64,000 nt of DNA from Membranipora membranacea (taxonomy: Eukaryota; Bryozoa; Gymnolaemata; Cheilostomatida; Membraniporidae): NCBI GenBank assembly GCA_914767715.1, contig OU612068.1, positions 24,924,001 through 24,988,000 on the forward strand, in the 5' to 3' direction. Positions 25,330 through 38,233 of the stretch are shown piece by piece. The notes under the pieces were generated by a model. It was given only the letters and a program-made list of their open reading frames with translations. It was not told where the DNA came from and made no database searches. Position numbers and translations under genes: made by a program. Positions within the stretch are counted from its first letter, which is position 1. Every line of letters begins with the position of its first letter.

Positions 25330-26815
25330 CGCTTCAAACAGCTAACCCTTTATGACCACATTAGTATGCTTTTCTTTCATTAATACTCCAAACAAAAGTG
25401 TCACCAGAACTTAGCCGATGAATTGCAGAAAAAACTTCCTTGTGATGAAATGTCTCCAATCTACCGCAGGGAAAAAGCTGTGGGTGATCAACAATACTTT
25501 GGGATCTGACTTTCCCCCTTGTTAATTTGGTTATGCTAATGCAATTTTCATAAACCAACAGAAAAACAATACAGCTTTCTAACCATTGCTGGAATGTTTT
25601 TGACTTGCATCATTTGTTGAGTTTTTTCATTGCAATAATTGGGCATAGTTCCCCTCCCAAACAAACATGACTACCTTTTTGAATTGCTTTTCTTGAGAAG
25701 TAGTTATCATCTGCCTTACATTTCTTGACCTCACCATATTTATGTATAGAGAATCCGGTCCAGTCAAAGACTAGATGTAAACATTAATTCCATTACACAT
25801 ACACACTATCTGCTGAGATTTATGTTCAGATGGACTGTTGTTACTCCCCGTTGTATAACCAAAGTTACATTTAAGCGAGAATTCATCTGAAAAGTATGTG
25901 GCCAGCTTTACTGATGTAAGCAGATTTTCCCATTCTATTGGTATTTGGCAAAACAAATTGATGTTGCTCACTGATGTTTTACCGATTTCAGAACATTTTT
26001 TTTATATTTTGGGCAAAAATCTGACTGAGCGTTGCAACTTGATGCAGCTGTCCTCTTTGATGCACATACCTGAGCACATACCTGAGCTGGTATAGATTCA
26101 ACACAGAATTTTCATCGGGACTATGGTAACTTGGTTCTTCATAAATCTGTTAGTCGTACCAGGTCAGCAAATCATTAATGTCAATTTGATAGTACTGGTT
26201 GCAACCAGTAGGATTGATTCTAGTTTTCAAACTTGAGGTTGAAGAGTTGTAAAGCTGTTTTATCCTTCTAATGACAGGTGAACAAACAAACTCAAGACAA
26301 ACACATGTCATATTTTTTTCTATTCATGCTTAGGCTGATTGATTTCACACAATAACTCATACTAGCAAGTGAAACTGGGGCAATAACTTTTCATAAGAAT
26401 TTGTCTTCAACATGTGTGTCTTGTGCCAATTCGAAAAGATTTGAATGATTTAATCGCTCTGTATGATATATTACAAGAGCAGAGTCTAAGCAGTGTTGTT
26501 GTTAAATTCTTGTGAAAGTAAACGGTTTGAAATTAAGAGGGTTCCTCAGTATGGAAATGTAGTTTGTTGATATCAAACACAATGCAAGCAAATTACAACT
26601 TGAATAACAAACAACATGTTTTCGGATCAGCAGTAGTATCTCAAAAACATATACATGTTTAGATATAATATATTTATACATTTATGATGCAATATTTCAT
26701 ATGAAAAATCAGGGTGAAAAGTCCAAAAGATTGATTCCATTATTAAGAAAACAATTTTCAGGTTGGAACTTGAATTGTGTACTGTCATAATGTTTAGATA
26801 AATGAGAAAGATTGC
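25330..26815. other. Intergenic between copies C and D
   Basis: Upstream region of copy C and beyond. Only short chance frames, no recognised element. Confidence 0.4.
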
Positions 26816-26849
26816 TATGAAGGTGTGTGTGTGCTGGAAATTAGATTTC

Positions 26850-27665
26850 TGGTATCAGCCTCATTAGAAAAATACTGATGATCATCATCAGAGGTATTGA
26901 CAATCCTGGCGCTAGTCCTCCATTTAAAGATCGTTCTTGTCATCATCATCTTCATATTCTTCAAATAAATTGAGACAGAACTTTCACATACATAGTTACA
27001 CTCAAACAACTGTTAATTCCAGCATATGAATCATTGTGGCTACTCAATCTACATGCTTGGAGCTGTGGTGTGGAAAACAGCACCCTCTATGAAAAATAAA
27101 TCAAATCTCTTGTAATTAATCTAATGTCAAGACTTGACTTGAATTATGTTTATGTGATCTCTAATGCCAATTGTGGTTAACTGTTAGGTATTTGTTTCCT
27201 CATCACATTTCAGCATCAGGCGAAATAGAATCCCTCCCCCCCCCCAAACTTCCCTATGCTTTAAGGTTGCAACACAACTGAATATTTATACATCACACTG
27301 AGTAATTGATGGATTGATACCATCTGTTGGTATATGGAACTGATTTCTAACTATATAATACTGGTACAGACGGCATAAACTGCCGACTCAAGGGGGTTCA
27401 ATTCCAAACCCAGAAAACTTTGAGCAAATTTTATACAATTCCAAATGATGCCGACGGTGAAAATCTTCTAAAAAGACTAAATTGTAGATAGAATTTTGCG
27501 TTCTAGTTGGCACATATTACTCACCACTTTCTACTGATGAGTGGTGCGAGGTAGTTGTCACTTCCTGATCTGTGATGATATCAGGTTGTCTGGTGCTGGT
27601 GTTACTTTCACCCAGTGAATCCTCATTGGCATCATCCCAAACCCATCTACTCGTGTCGTTAAAAA
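26850..27665 (-). pseudogene. Membrane-protein family copy D, fragment
   Basis: One intact exon-4-type segment at 27665-27525 (141 bases, GT-AG, phases 1/1) starts FNDTSRW and ends with a long Ser/Thr-rich stalk, longer than the 87-base exon of copy A. A degenerate TM-type exon at about 26960-26850 retains DDDD and a leucine/isoleucine stretch but is out of frame. Exons 1-3 and the tail were not found; repeats occupy the flank from 27.7 kb. Confidence 0.65.
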
Positions 27666-27689
27666 CTACAAATTGAAAATAAAGGTTTT

Positions 27690-28205
27690 GCTAAAGTTGA
27701 AAGGGATGCCAATGTAAGCTTTGATGGTGTCCTATGTTACGGTTAGTGGTAGTCATTGGGACAAAAATGGCCTTCATGATATCAAATAGCATTGTTGTGA
27801 AAACGTTTTTAAAAGACAGATAATGATTGTGTTGTGATGACAGTGTAATACTATGGTATATGTCGTAACCTTTGTAGTTGCCTGGCGTATTTATTGGCCA
27901 GCATCTAAAAAGATGGTAGGGGTACCTACCATCTATCCACAGAGCCGATCGATAGTCTGATAGACCAAGGATACATATCAATCTCAAAATTAAAAATTGT
28001 TTGGCCATCGAATGCTTGGCAGGCAGATCAGGGCTTTTGATCCATCTATGCAGCTGAAGTCCCGTCACCAATGAGCTGAAAACCCACCACAAGGAGTATT
28101 GAATGAAATGTAACCTTTGTAAACAGAAATTACACTTACTTCTAGAGCATGCATTGAGAACCATGGGCCAAATTTAGCCCACGGACCATAGTTTGAGCAC
28201 CCTTG
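27690..28205 (-). mobile_element. Possible hAT-type element remnant
   Basis: 28150-28205 read on the minus strand begins CTAGGGCAAGGGTGCTCAAAC and continues with a GTGGGCTAA block, like hAT terminal repeats. The other end was not found. The open frame at 27691-28164 has no recognised domain. Confidence 0.35.
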
Positions 28206-31200
28206 CCCTAGATTAAACATTGTTTATATTTTTTTCATATGGTTATCCCTTTTTGGTTTTTCTACAGCCACAACATGCATATTTGGTAAAGTTGACACTT
28301 ATGTAAGGTTAACATGGTTATTTAATACTCATAACTATCAATATTTACCCTCTGTGTGCTATTTAGGCTGTTGTAGCTAACTGCATGAAGTAACTTATTA
28401 AAGTTTAATAGCAAAAAAATACATAACACAACCTTGGATAGGCTTTGGCTTGAGATATATCGATATCCATTTCGACAGACAAGTTAACCAGCAAACCGCT
28501 GAACTTTGGTGTGTTCCATCAACAGCCTCCAATTCCCACTAACATCAAGCAATTTGCACCAAGCCACCAATAAAATGTTTTTTTGAGGTTTTGAAACCAA
28601 TCTGAGTAACAGGTACCAAGTGTTGATTTGTTGATTAACACTTTCCACCCACCAGCATTGTGTCCTAATGCTATTGGACAGGATAAAGAAAAAAACTAGA
28701 GCCAAGTACCATGCCGCACTATCTGTTCATGATATTTTTGGAATTCACTGTAAAACTAAATCCTATTGATGAGCTATTTTGAAGACATAATGTCAACTGG
28801 GCTGAATGCTCATTGGCTCTTTGCAAACTACCAAGCACACTAAAATGAAACAAGCAACAGGATTTCCTGATTAGGTAGTGATATATTATGGTTCGATTCT
28901 TCTTCCTCGGATCCAACTGATTCAATGACAAATTGCTTTGTATAATGTCAATGTTTCAATTTGCGCATTCAGGTATGAATGCTTATGAGCTTATGGTTTG
29001 CATCTGGGTGACATGACATTGTACAGTACAAGACCATGTCGAGACTGTTCACCAATGAATGAACATACAGGTAGAGCAACGCACACAAGGGTAGTTGAAC
29101 AAAACTAAATTTGTGTTATAAGGGTTATCATAGACTATTGTCCACATATGGCACAAGTCAATCCATTTTCGCAACGAGGGCAGTACTTGATTTACCGATT
29201 TACCGATTTTTAATTCAATATCACAGCTGTAAGTATTGGTCAATGTTGGATAAAATTGTATGGTATTTGCATGTTCTTGGACAAAGAAGTGAAAATTGGA
29301 AAAAGAGCATGCTGTTATATGCAGCGCCTTGCTGTATTCACTTTGAATGCCAGTCAAAGTTCATTTAGGGAACAGAGGCCAGGTTCTCTGGTCAACCTGA
29401 AGTACCTCCACACTTGCACAAAACAGCTATGCAGCAGCTGTGAGCGCAGTGCAGTTCTAACACCTTATCACAGGTGCATTTGTTAAATACAGGTTACAGT
29501 GTACCATTGGTTGTCCTAGCTTCTAAAAACTTGACAGCAAGATTTTGCTGTCATGCTGCTTGGATAATTAGGGTAAATTGAACCTATTTGTGTCTTTAGT
29601 TCTTCAGTGTATTTTGTTCACTGTAGATTAAAATGTTGTTTTCTATTTCTTTTATATATTCAAATTGCTATTGATTTTCATTCTCCCCAGCATGCATTTT
29701 TGTTAAATTCGACACTTTGTTTAAGATCTATATGGCTATGTCATTGTCACAACTATCCCTCAACATGCCATTTAGGCTGTTCTAGTTGACCGCATGAAGC
29801 AAATTAACAAATGCTTATGGCAAAAAAGCAACACCAAAAACTCAAAATTTATCGCAAGAATTGTAAAGCCCAGCCAATGAAGTTTTCACATCGCATCATA
29901 AAAATCATCATCCTTACCAATTGCTGCAACTGTCAATGAATGGGAACAGATTTATATCATAAAATGATTTCATTTTCAGGTATTATGTTGATAATTAAAA
30001 AAATCTGTAATCTGTAAATTTATTTACACTCATGTTGAAGGATGTTTAGGTTTTTGTCCATCACGTCTCCATGAGAATTGTGGGATACGATTAAACAACT
30101 TTGCATATCAATATTCATATAAATACTTTTATTGGCAACCAAAGTCAACTCATTGTATATGTTTTGCTCTCTGTGCCAGAAAAGAAACTGAAAGAAAAAA
30201 TAATCAGGAGGGAAATAATATCAATCAATCATTGCAATAGAGACTCCATATTTTCAAGATTCAATTGCAAAAAAGGACCATCCATACATTTTGTTTGGTA
30301 TGGAATATGGCTTATAATCCACACTTTTTTCAGTATCGATATTGAGCACTGGAAAAGGGCACTTAATGCTTTGAGGCTCTGTCTAAATTAGATAAAAATA
30401 GATGATATAGTGCATAATTTTATTATCAAATAGTGGTTGCATATTCAAAGTTCACGTTTTATATTACAGTTCATTCAAGGAAATCGCACCAAGCTACCCA
30501 TAGAGAAATATTTGCAGATGCAAGTAAACGGTACCAAGTGTTGTGTTGTTGAAGAAAATTTCCCACTCACCTCTGACCTGTAACAGGCCAGCCGTGTGTC
30601 CTGAAGTTTTGCTTTTGGATAGGGTTTAGAAAAAGACTAGATTTGCGTACCATGCTGCGCTATCTGTTTATGATATATTTGGAATTTATTATAAAAATAA
30701 ATCTTATTGATGTGCCATTTTGGACTCAATTGGTCGACTGGGCTGAATGCTCATTGGCCCTTTGCAGTTGACCTATCTCACTATAATGAGCCAAACATCT
30801 GGATTTCCTGGTAAGGTAGTGATTAATGGTTCAAATCCTCTTCCTTGATTCTGGCTGATAAGATGACAAATCACCTCGCTTTTCCATCAAAGGTTTCAAT
30901 AATCAATATTTATGAGCTAAAGCTGGACATATGGGTGACATTGCATTGCACAGTAATTAAGAGATCATGTCGGGATGGTTCACCAATGATAAAGATTCAC
31001 TCTGGTTTCACTGTGTTTTCCAAACACAGACTTACTTGTCAGGGAATGTATAGTCCAAACCAAAGATGGTTGAACAAAACCCAATTTGAGGTAAAGGTCA
31101 TCATGTAACCTTGTCTAAGACATCACCTCATTCCTCAAATTTTTTGACAAATTCTTCAAATTTCTTTACCAGTACTTGATCATCAAGTTTGATTTTAATA

Positions 31201-31240
31201 TCACTTCAAACAACAAGAAATACAAAGAGAAATAAACGGA
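28206..31240 (+). repeat. Two successive copies of dispersed repeat R1
   Basis: Blocks at 28200-29500 recur in the same order at about 29630-31240: 'tttaggctgtt.tagtt.accgcatgaag', 'gcaccaagc.acc', 'ggtaccaagtgtt', 'gggctgaatgctcattggc', 'gatttcctg.t.aggtagtga' and 'caccaatga'. The copies are diverged and have different indels. No reverse transcriptase or transposase frame survives. Confidence 0.65.
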
Positions 31241-31520
31241 AGAAAAATTGTTGGCATTTTGTTGACATTTGAGAAGCAGATTTTTGTAACCATTTAGTAC
31301 CGGATTGAATGCTGAGGTCCTACATGCCATGAGTTTTTATTGGCTGTTCAAGTCACCTATCACTATCAAGTAGTGAAATTTATTCAATGAGATATTAAAC
31401 TTTTGATTTGGTAATCTCTAAGCACGAGGCACATTCATCACTTTTCACAACTCATTTCCTCGTATCCTTTAGCATTGAAATTTTCTTTTCTGGTTGATTG
31501 ATCCGATTCTTGATGAGACG

Positions 31521-31528
31521 TATAAAAG
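31521..31528 (+). promoter_or_regulatory. TATA box of cystine-knot gene copy 2
   Basis: TATAAAAG lies 79 bases before the ATG at 31607, matching copy 1 in sequence and distance. Confidence 0.65.
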
Positions 31529-31606
31529 GCCAGCTGGATATTTGAATATCATCAGTTGAGGATTCAAAGTTCTCAAGTACACAAGGAACTCATCAAAGTC
31601 TTCAAT

Positions 31607-33538
31607 ATGAAGCTTGATATTAAACTGGTGAGCTTTAGATTTATACGCAAGAATTGCTTTATATGTAAAATAAATCCAGTACAACGAACTCAGGTCGATT
31701 TTAAAAGGTGATTGCCAAACAAAAAAATGTTTTTTTCTCAGGATCTCCCTATACTTTCTCTACTACTATCTTTTAATTTTTGTAGTTGTTGTTGGTTGCA
31801 TGTTTGTCTGCACTAGCAGGTGCGCAGCAGAGATCATTACCGCAGCCACAAATAGGAGATGACACTTGCAACTTTGACACCACGGAAGGGATTGGATTTT
31901 GTGATCGATCTTCATATCAACCTCCTGCTCCACCAATATCTCGTGGTCAAGCTCAAGCTAGTCCTCGTCCGCAGTAAGCAATTTGTGCTACATTAAAAAG
32001 CATATGAAAACACCTTTTCAATAATTGTATTCACATCAGTTTACTTACTTTAATTTCCAACCAACCACCTTAAAAAACATTTTGAATAGCCGACGTGTTC
32101 ATCAATGAATTTATCTTGCAGGTCACATCAGACGTTGATGGCAAGTGCAGGTCGGATGATGCGAAGTCAAACTCAGACACAAGCATACCAAGTATGTCAA
32201 ATTTATATGACAGCACCAAACATGTCAAGACGGGTATCAAAATCAAGATGTGGCTTATTCATTAATCATTGGTTATTAATTTGCTTGACTGTCCAGGTAT
32301 CGAAAACAAATAAAATTCACTACTCCGATGGCTTATATATCAGTGCACTTGGTTAGAAAGTTTATAATTTTGTGTATCTTCACAATTGTATATTATATAT
32401 AAACACATATTAAAACCTATTATAAACGAACTGAGGGTGCCATGTCCTTCACTCTCTGCCATTTATACTGACACAACAATAATAGGATTAATAGGAAATC
32501 ATAATATGTATTTTGCATTTCACTTAATTAGGCATTGAGTGAAAGTTCTGCTGAACCAGCCTCAGTATCAGTAGAACCAGCTGGTGTAAGACAACCTTCA
32601 GCATCGTCAGGACGTTTTATTGGAAGCGGAAATGGTAATGCAGAGTAAGTTTTAATCAACAATTATTATTGTGATCAAATATCAAAATTGGCCTCCGCAA
32701 ATAGGGTTTGGCCAACTGGCCTTGAGAGATGATTCAGGATCATTTCCACCCGTTGAATTTAAAAAATTGACGGATTGCACAATTTTTTTATCCCATGGAA
32801 ACTTTGCAGGACTTGCTAGTCTTCTAACAAAAATGTGTCAAATAATATAATTGAAGGGTCTGAGAGACATTGGAGACATTGGATTATAACTTATCGGTAT
32901 TAATCATATTGATGATCGGTCTATTATATTTGATTGATTTTTAAAGTATTAATCTATAATACAATTATTTAGAATGTAATACCTATTTGCTGCAGAGTTG
33001 GCTTATGTGGAGAACATTGCCGCACAGTCAGACCGTATTGGGTGTATGCCCCTGGTCATGGGATAGTGGCAGTCATACAGATTCCAGGATTGCTCACTCA
33101 GTCTGTCAGATGGTGTCGATGCCTTAACCGCACATGCAGTGGCCAAGTAGGTTCCTTTAATACCGTTCACAACTCAAAACGCAAGACTTTTAAGTGACTC
33201 ATACTTAACATCCAACATCATGGCTTATAACGAAAACCTCCTTTATCACTTGGTACGAACTGAAAATTATCAAGCTTGTTGCAACTTCCCATTGAAACAC
33301 CAATGTGTGACCTTCAAATCTTCAATTATTTTAGATTAATTCATTCCATTGGTGGGTTGGACGTTGTGTAAGGGAGAGATCATGGAAAAGACTTCTTGTC
33401 TACACACACAGATTCCCTTACATTCGCTGGGTTTGGGTGAAGGTTGATCAAGGCTGCTGCTGTGTCCCATGGAGCTATTCTCGCAGCAGAACTCCCACTC
33501 TCCTAACCGGAAGCACAGATCAAAATGCTATTCCCTGA
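31607..33538 (+). CDS. Neurotrophin/Spaetzle-like secreted cystine-knot protein, copy 2 (6 exons)
   Basis: Exons: 31607-31627, 31786-31973, 32122-32191, 32532-32644, 32996-33146, 33335-33538; 248 aa, all GT-AG, phases identical to copy 1. Signal peptide MKLDIKLLLLVACLSALAGA, then a pro-region with RMMR (81-84). Cysteines at 135, 139, 171, 173, 178, 192 and 222-224. Shared core: VRPYWVYAPGHG, QSVRWCRCLNRTC, and WVWVKVDQGCCCVPW at the knot end. After the knot the tail differs: this copy continues about 21 residues further (YSRSRTPTLLTG..) than copy 1 (HYGLRG). It acts outside the cell if the assignment holds. The minus-oriented paralogue at 406-2162 suggests an inverted duplication. IL-17-like is the alternative reading. 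Confidence 0.75.
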
Positions 33539-33701
33539 TCATGTCTTGTCTAAACTAACCAGCTCATGAAAAATGGAATTATAGACATTGCTTGACTTCA
33601 AACTTACTGCCATTCATTATCAATCTGCAAACCTATTGATTAACTAATCGACTCCTTGTGAATTCCGCTCATAAACCTTTTTAACCATGCTTAATTGATA
33701 C

Positions 33702-33707
33702 AATAAA
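33702..33707 (+). promoter_or_regulatory. Polyadenylation signal AATAAA for cystine-knot gene copy 2
   Basis: AATAAA about 165 bases after the stop codon at 33536-33538. Confidence 0.5.
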
Positions 33708-33719
33708 ATCAACCCTTCA

Positions 33720-35180
33720 AAGCAAACTAACCGCTGTTTTATTATTATGTAGAAGAATTATATCTGGTTTCAATTGCTCTGAATTTCTTTTATTTCTCAT
33801 ATGCCAGTCTGTCACAACAAGAAATTTATGTTAACATATTTATGCTACATTTTCCGATTTAATCATTTTGGGGCTCCACCAAGTAAAAATTTACAGCTAG
33901 AAATATTGTTACAGCCATGAACCTAATAGTAAATAGACATAGACGGGGCCACTTTATGGAACAGTAGCATCTAGGCACTGAGGAAGTTTATTGTGACATT
34001 ACAACATTTGTTTGTGAAGTAGCAGCTGTGTTAACATTGATTTGCAGTCTGCATCCCAGGATGTTTATTGTTAAATTGCATTAAAGATAATAGATTTAGC
34101 AGCTCATTGTGAAATCTTGTTATATTAGTTTTCACCTAAAAAATTGAATAACTACAAACTAACTCGATTATAATATGCTGCTGAATGCAAAACAATTTTC
34201 AAACAGAAAATCCAGTCAATTGAGTTATCACATAAAGAACTGCACCAAGAACTGTATGTCAATGTTAGGATCAAATTGCTATAACATAATCAAATGCCGT
34301 AATGTCACCCACAATTTTTGCCCAACTTTAAGCTATTTTGTTATTAATCAGTCTAGGGTTGCAATCATACAACCACTAAAACTAGAATTCTGTCAACTGT
34401 GTTCTTGGCAATTAATCACCTACATTGCCCTTAAGGTTAGCGAAACAGGGTCATTAAATATTGAGCTTTATACACAGCTGGAAAGCTGCCAAGCAACTGA
34501 TCGTTATCAGCTTAACAAAAACTTGATTGGATGATTTTGCCTCAGTTTTCCATAAAAATGAGGCCCAAAAGGCTGTTCTTAACAAAGTGGATGGCTCAGC
34601 CAATTTGATTATAAGAAATTCAAAATCATCATTAGTGTTGGTTAAAAATGATATTTGATGACCCTAATGTGACTTTTTTCGGATATCATAATGCATGGAA
34701 TTTCAAAAACTTTGTTAATTTTTTATGAAATTTAAACAACGATTCTAGACATATTGAATTAGTCAGAGCCAAAGCTTGCTAGTTCCCCTCTGAAGTGACC
34801 TTTTTATGATGAGCACCCAGGTTTTCAGCTTATAGCTCATATATCAAGATCAGCATAAACCATCATAGAAATATACATTTTAGCGTCATTTTACCATGAT
34901 GCCAAACACGCTGTCATAAGGTCCATAATTAAGACCACACAATTTTTGTTAAGGAACGCCATATTATTTAAGGATAGTACATACAGGAAATGCAAGTGCG
35001 AAGTAGCATCTGAGATGCTATTTGAGGCGCGAAGTCCAAAAAATAGTTGGCACTGGTGGCAGTCAAAACATGGGAGAGAACAAAAGAAATTTTTAAAAAA
35101 AACATACCAAAATGGCTCACTTCCTGTGGTTACCTATCTACAGCGAAGACTACACCAGAGCGGCAAGTAAATGCTGCTTC
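33720..35180. other. Intergenic, nothing recognised
   Basis: AT-rich. The open stretch at 34175-34534 shows no domain, no signal peptide and no splice partner. Confidence 0.4.
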
Positions 35181-35189
35181 AACGCGGCT

Positions 35190-35995
35190 CTAAATTATGA
35201 GGGGTGTTTAATCTCCCGGAGAGGAGCAGGCAAGCTGTTCCAAGCGTCAGATGCTTGATAGTTCGGCTGGAGATGACCACAGGCAGATATGGAATTGGAA
35301 TTTGGAGTGTTGTAGGGTTGGTAAGTTTGAGGGGAACTGTGATAAAGGGAATGATCAACAAGGCAGATCCGATGGGTATATAAATGTGGGAATTTTTGCT
35401 TTTTTGAAAATTGGAATAGTATGCTCGTTGGGAGGTTTATTAAAAACATTTCTCACTAATCATTTTTGGAGGAAAGCGATCTAATCTAAGTTAGTTTGTG
35501 GCGAGTTGTCCCAAGTGGAATAATGCTTCTACTGTGTGCTAATGCATCGTAAAGCAAGATCATGGTTAACGATGGTAGAATTTTGGAAGCTCTAAATAAA
35601 GGGTCAGAAATTTTATTTGAACAGAGATGAGAGCTTCCCAGTTTAGTGTTTGATTTATTGCGACAACTAAAGATTTTATAGAGCTCACCATTTCAACTTT
35701 TCTAGAGTCCATCAATATATCAGAACATAGTTGCGCTGAGTTTTGGCCATTTTGATCAAAATGTATTCGGTTTTTTCTACATTCAGTGATAATTTATTGG
35801 TGTTACACCACCTGAGAACATTGTCTAGATGAAAGTTTACATCAGCTATGACTGTATTTAGGTTTTTACTTTGAAGGTTGGTATCATCCGCAAAAAGTAT
35901 AGGGTCAAAATAACTGGTATGTTTGAGCAAATCATTTATGTAAAGAATAAAAAGAGTGGGCCCAGCACTCAGAGTGTCTATGTCTGTGCTATTCT
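35190..35995 (-). mobile_element. LINE 3' fragment (RT palm end and C-terminus)
   Basis: Minus strand. GPTLFILYINDLL then FADDT with KLSLNVEKTEY at about 35990-35712 are RT motifs. The 3' portion at 35449-35195 has the DAWNSLPAPLRE motif typical of CR1/L2 ORF2 C-termini. The middle is out of frame. 5'-truncated and dead. Confidence 0.75.
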
Positions 35996-35999
35996 AAAT

Positions 36000-36720
36000 T
36001 GTTGCATCTTTCAGTATGTAACTCCGATTTTTACAATAATATTATCAGTCACCCATTTTCGAATCTCATTCTCTTGCCTTGTCAAATTTGTAATTTAATA
36101 ACTTATTTTTGCACACAATTTTTTTTTGGAGGCCAGGTGAAAGCCAATTAGTCGTGCTGTCTTACATATTAGAAAACAATTATAATTTCAAGCGGTAAAT
36201 ATGGCAGGCTGTATTTGTTCACTTCTACTTCCTTTCTTTTGGAATATGAATCAGTAAGGTGAGATAATTTGAGAATGACAAGAAAAGAAGGAAGATTTAT
36301 GTAATCGTATAGGCCTGTCTTGTTGCATGCACACAGGAGCGCAGAGGGATGCATAATTGATGACAGGAACAAAACAAATTTAGTATTAGATGTGGGCTGC
36401 GACAGGATATAGGCCTACCTTCAATTTTAATTCATCCACAATGATGTCACAATTCATTTTGCAGCCATGATACCCAAATTGATTGTATAAGAAAATGGTA
36501 GGACGAAAGGAGCTACTAACTACCTTGGTTGGAGAACATGTGATATTCATGAACTTGGATTTCAAATTTGTCTTTGTTGAATTTTCTTCTGGCAAGCAAA
36601 AATATGAGGGCATTGTCCTTTGTAATAACCCTCGCCGAGATATCAACTCCAGTGTTGTTGCACTTTTCTAAAACAAGAATTGGATTTGCTCACTTTTCAT
36701 TTTATTAAATATCTGTGTTG
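36000..36720. repeat. Repeat related to the window start, plus unassigned DNA
   Basis: 36560-36720 matches 45-200 in the same orientation. The rest up to 36480 shows nothing recognised. The open frame at 36483-36671 lies in repeat sequence and is not called a gene. Confidence 0.4.
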
Positions 36721-37060
36721 TACAGTACAAGACAATATCAAGTTAGTTGTCTAACGAATGAACAAACAGGAAGAGCAAAGCATTCTATCGTGAGAGACAT
36801 GTCATGTATGTTGTCAGATCAAAATTAAACTTTTGTTTCATTGTCTTTTTGAAACAAAACAAAGCATGGAAATAAAGAGTCGAAACCAATAGCCTAGGTA
36901 TTGAACAAAACTCAATTTGTGTTATGAGGGTTATCACAGACGATTGCCCATTTTGGAAACCGGTTTCTCAAATTCATCCAATTTCTAAGCGAGTGCAGCA
37001 CCAAAATTGAATCAATATCATAGCTGCAATTTTTGGTCTAATATTAGATCAGACTGTATG
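36721..37060 (+). repeat. Dispersed repeat R1, partial copy
   Basis: Contains the family blocks 'gaatgaacaaacagg.agagcaaagca', 'gtgttatgagggttatca' and 'caaaactcaatttgt', also present at 29040-29130 and 7230-7400. Confidence 0.6.
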
Positions 37061-37887
37061 CTCTAGGTTTTCCAATAGACAAACAAGTAAAATTGCTTCC
37101 ACCATTCTATTATACAAGTGTCAAAGATGGGATTATAATTGTGAGGAGCTGCAAGGTAAACAAACCATCTTCTATTATATTGTAGACAATTCCTGTATGT
37201 GCAGGTATAATAAATTAGGGCATGACTAAATTTATTGCTAGAGATAGTTAATAAAATTAGGTGTGAGTGAACAAAAATAAATCACAGATGGTTTCTGCTG
37301 CATTTGTGTGATATACCGAGAGAAAGGAATGATGAGGCTCAGATACTCTCATGGTCTAAAATTTCCTATATGATCAGTCCCAATCAGACTATATGTGGTT
37401 ATAAAAGGGTATAAACATAGACAATGAGATGCTGCTGTAGCAACCATATTGGATGGCTCTATCAACAGATAAAGAGCACACAGACAAAAACCCTGACATC
37501 CACTGCTGGCCAAACATACCCTGACAGTACCCATGGCTTGGCCACAGCCGCATTTGTTGGCCAGACACAATACCACATCGCCTGACTCTGGCCTTCAACA
37601 GCATGCTCAAAATGGAATCCCTTGACCCGCTAACAAAAGCTCCTCAAAACTCTAACTCCCAAACATAAAATCTCTGAGCAAGTGAAACTAAAATATTCAA
37701 CCAGCTAAACAGAGACAAATGTCCAATTAACCGGTCACCTCAGCCGACCTGCATTGTTCAATGACAGACCTGATTGGTTGATTGGCTTGATTGGAACTTA
37801 CAGCCAAACTAATACAGAATCCTCACAGGTGTTTGCCTCACCTTCGATTTGTGACAGCATTTCAAAAGTAGAAGTATTATTAATTGA

Positions 37888-38229
37888 AGGGCAACCAAGG
37901 TTTCGCAGCAATGCATTAATGGGTAGCAAATAATGTGCTGGGTAGCATAAGCTTTGTGCATGACGCGATGCAAAATTCAAAGTAGGGGAGGTTTCAAGAC
38001 TTTGATTTAATAATTATAGAGCACAGGCTAAATAATAACAGGAACAGGAAACTGCTATGTGGTATTCTCTTTTAGCTGAGTTTGAGTACCTGATGGAAGA
38101 AATGTTTCACAAGAATTCTGGCTGAATAATCTTCCGAATCATATTTTGTCTTTTTCCCTATGCAGAAGGTGCAATCTGCTATTAATCAATGGCCATCAAT
38201 GAGAAGTTGTTTGAAACTTTGGTTGCCCT
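37888..38229. mobile_element. TTAA-type (piggyBac-like) MITE, 342 bp
   Basis: Inverted ends AGGGCAACCAAGGTTT / its diverged complement, flanked by TTAA at 38230-38233 and a mutated TTGA at 37884-37887. It is nearly identical along its length to 53453-53829 apart from a 35-base deletion. The TTAA target fits piggyBac-type transposases, but the termini do not begin with the usual CCC, so the superfamily is tentative. No coding capacity. Confidence 0.75.
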
Positions 38230-38233
38230 TTAA

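Noticed and set aside
27691-28164. A 157-residue minus-strand protein
   Set aside because: No domain or splice partner, and it overlaps a hAT-type end, so it is probably chance or repeat sequence.
31786-31977. A standalone 63-residue secreted peptide
   Set aside because: It is exon 2 read through its donor site. Exon 1 supplies the true ATG, and the paralogue has the same structure.
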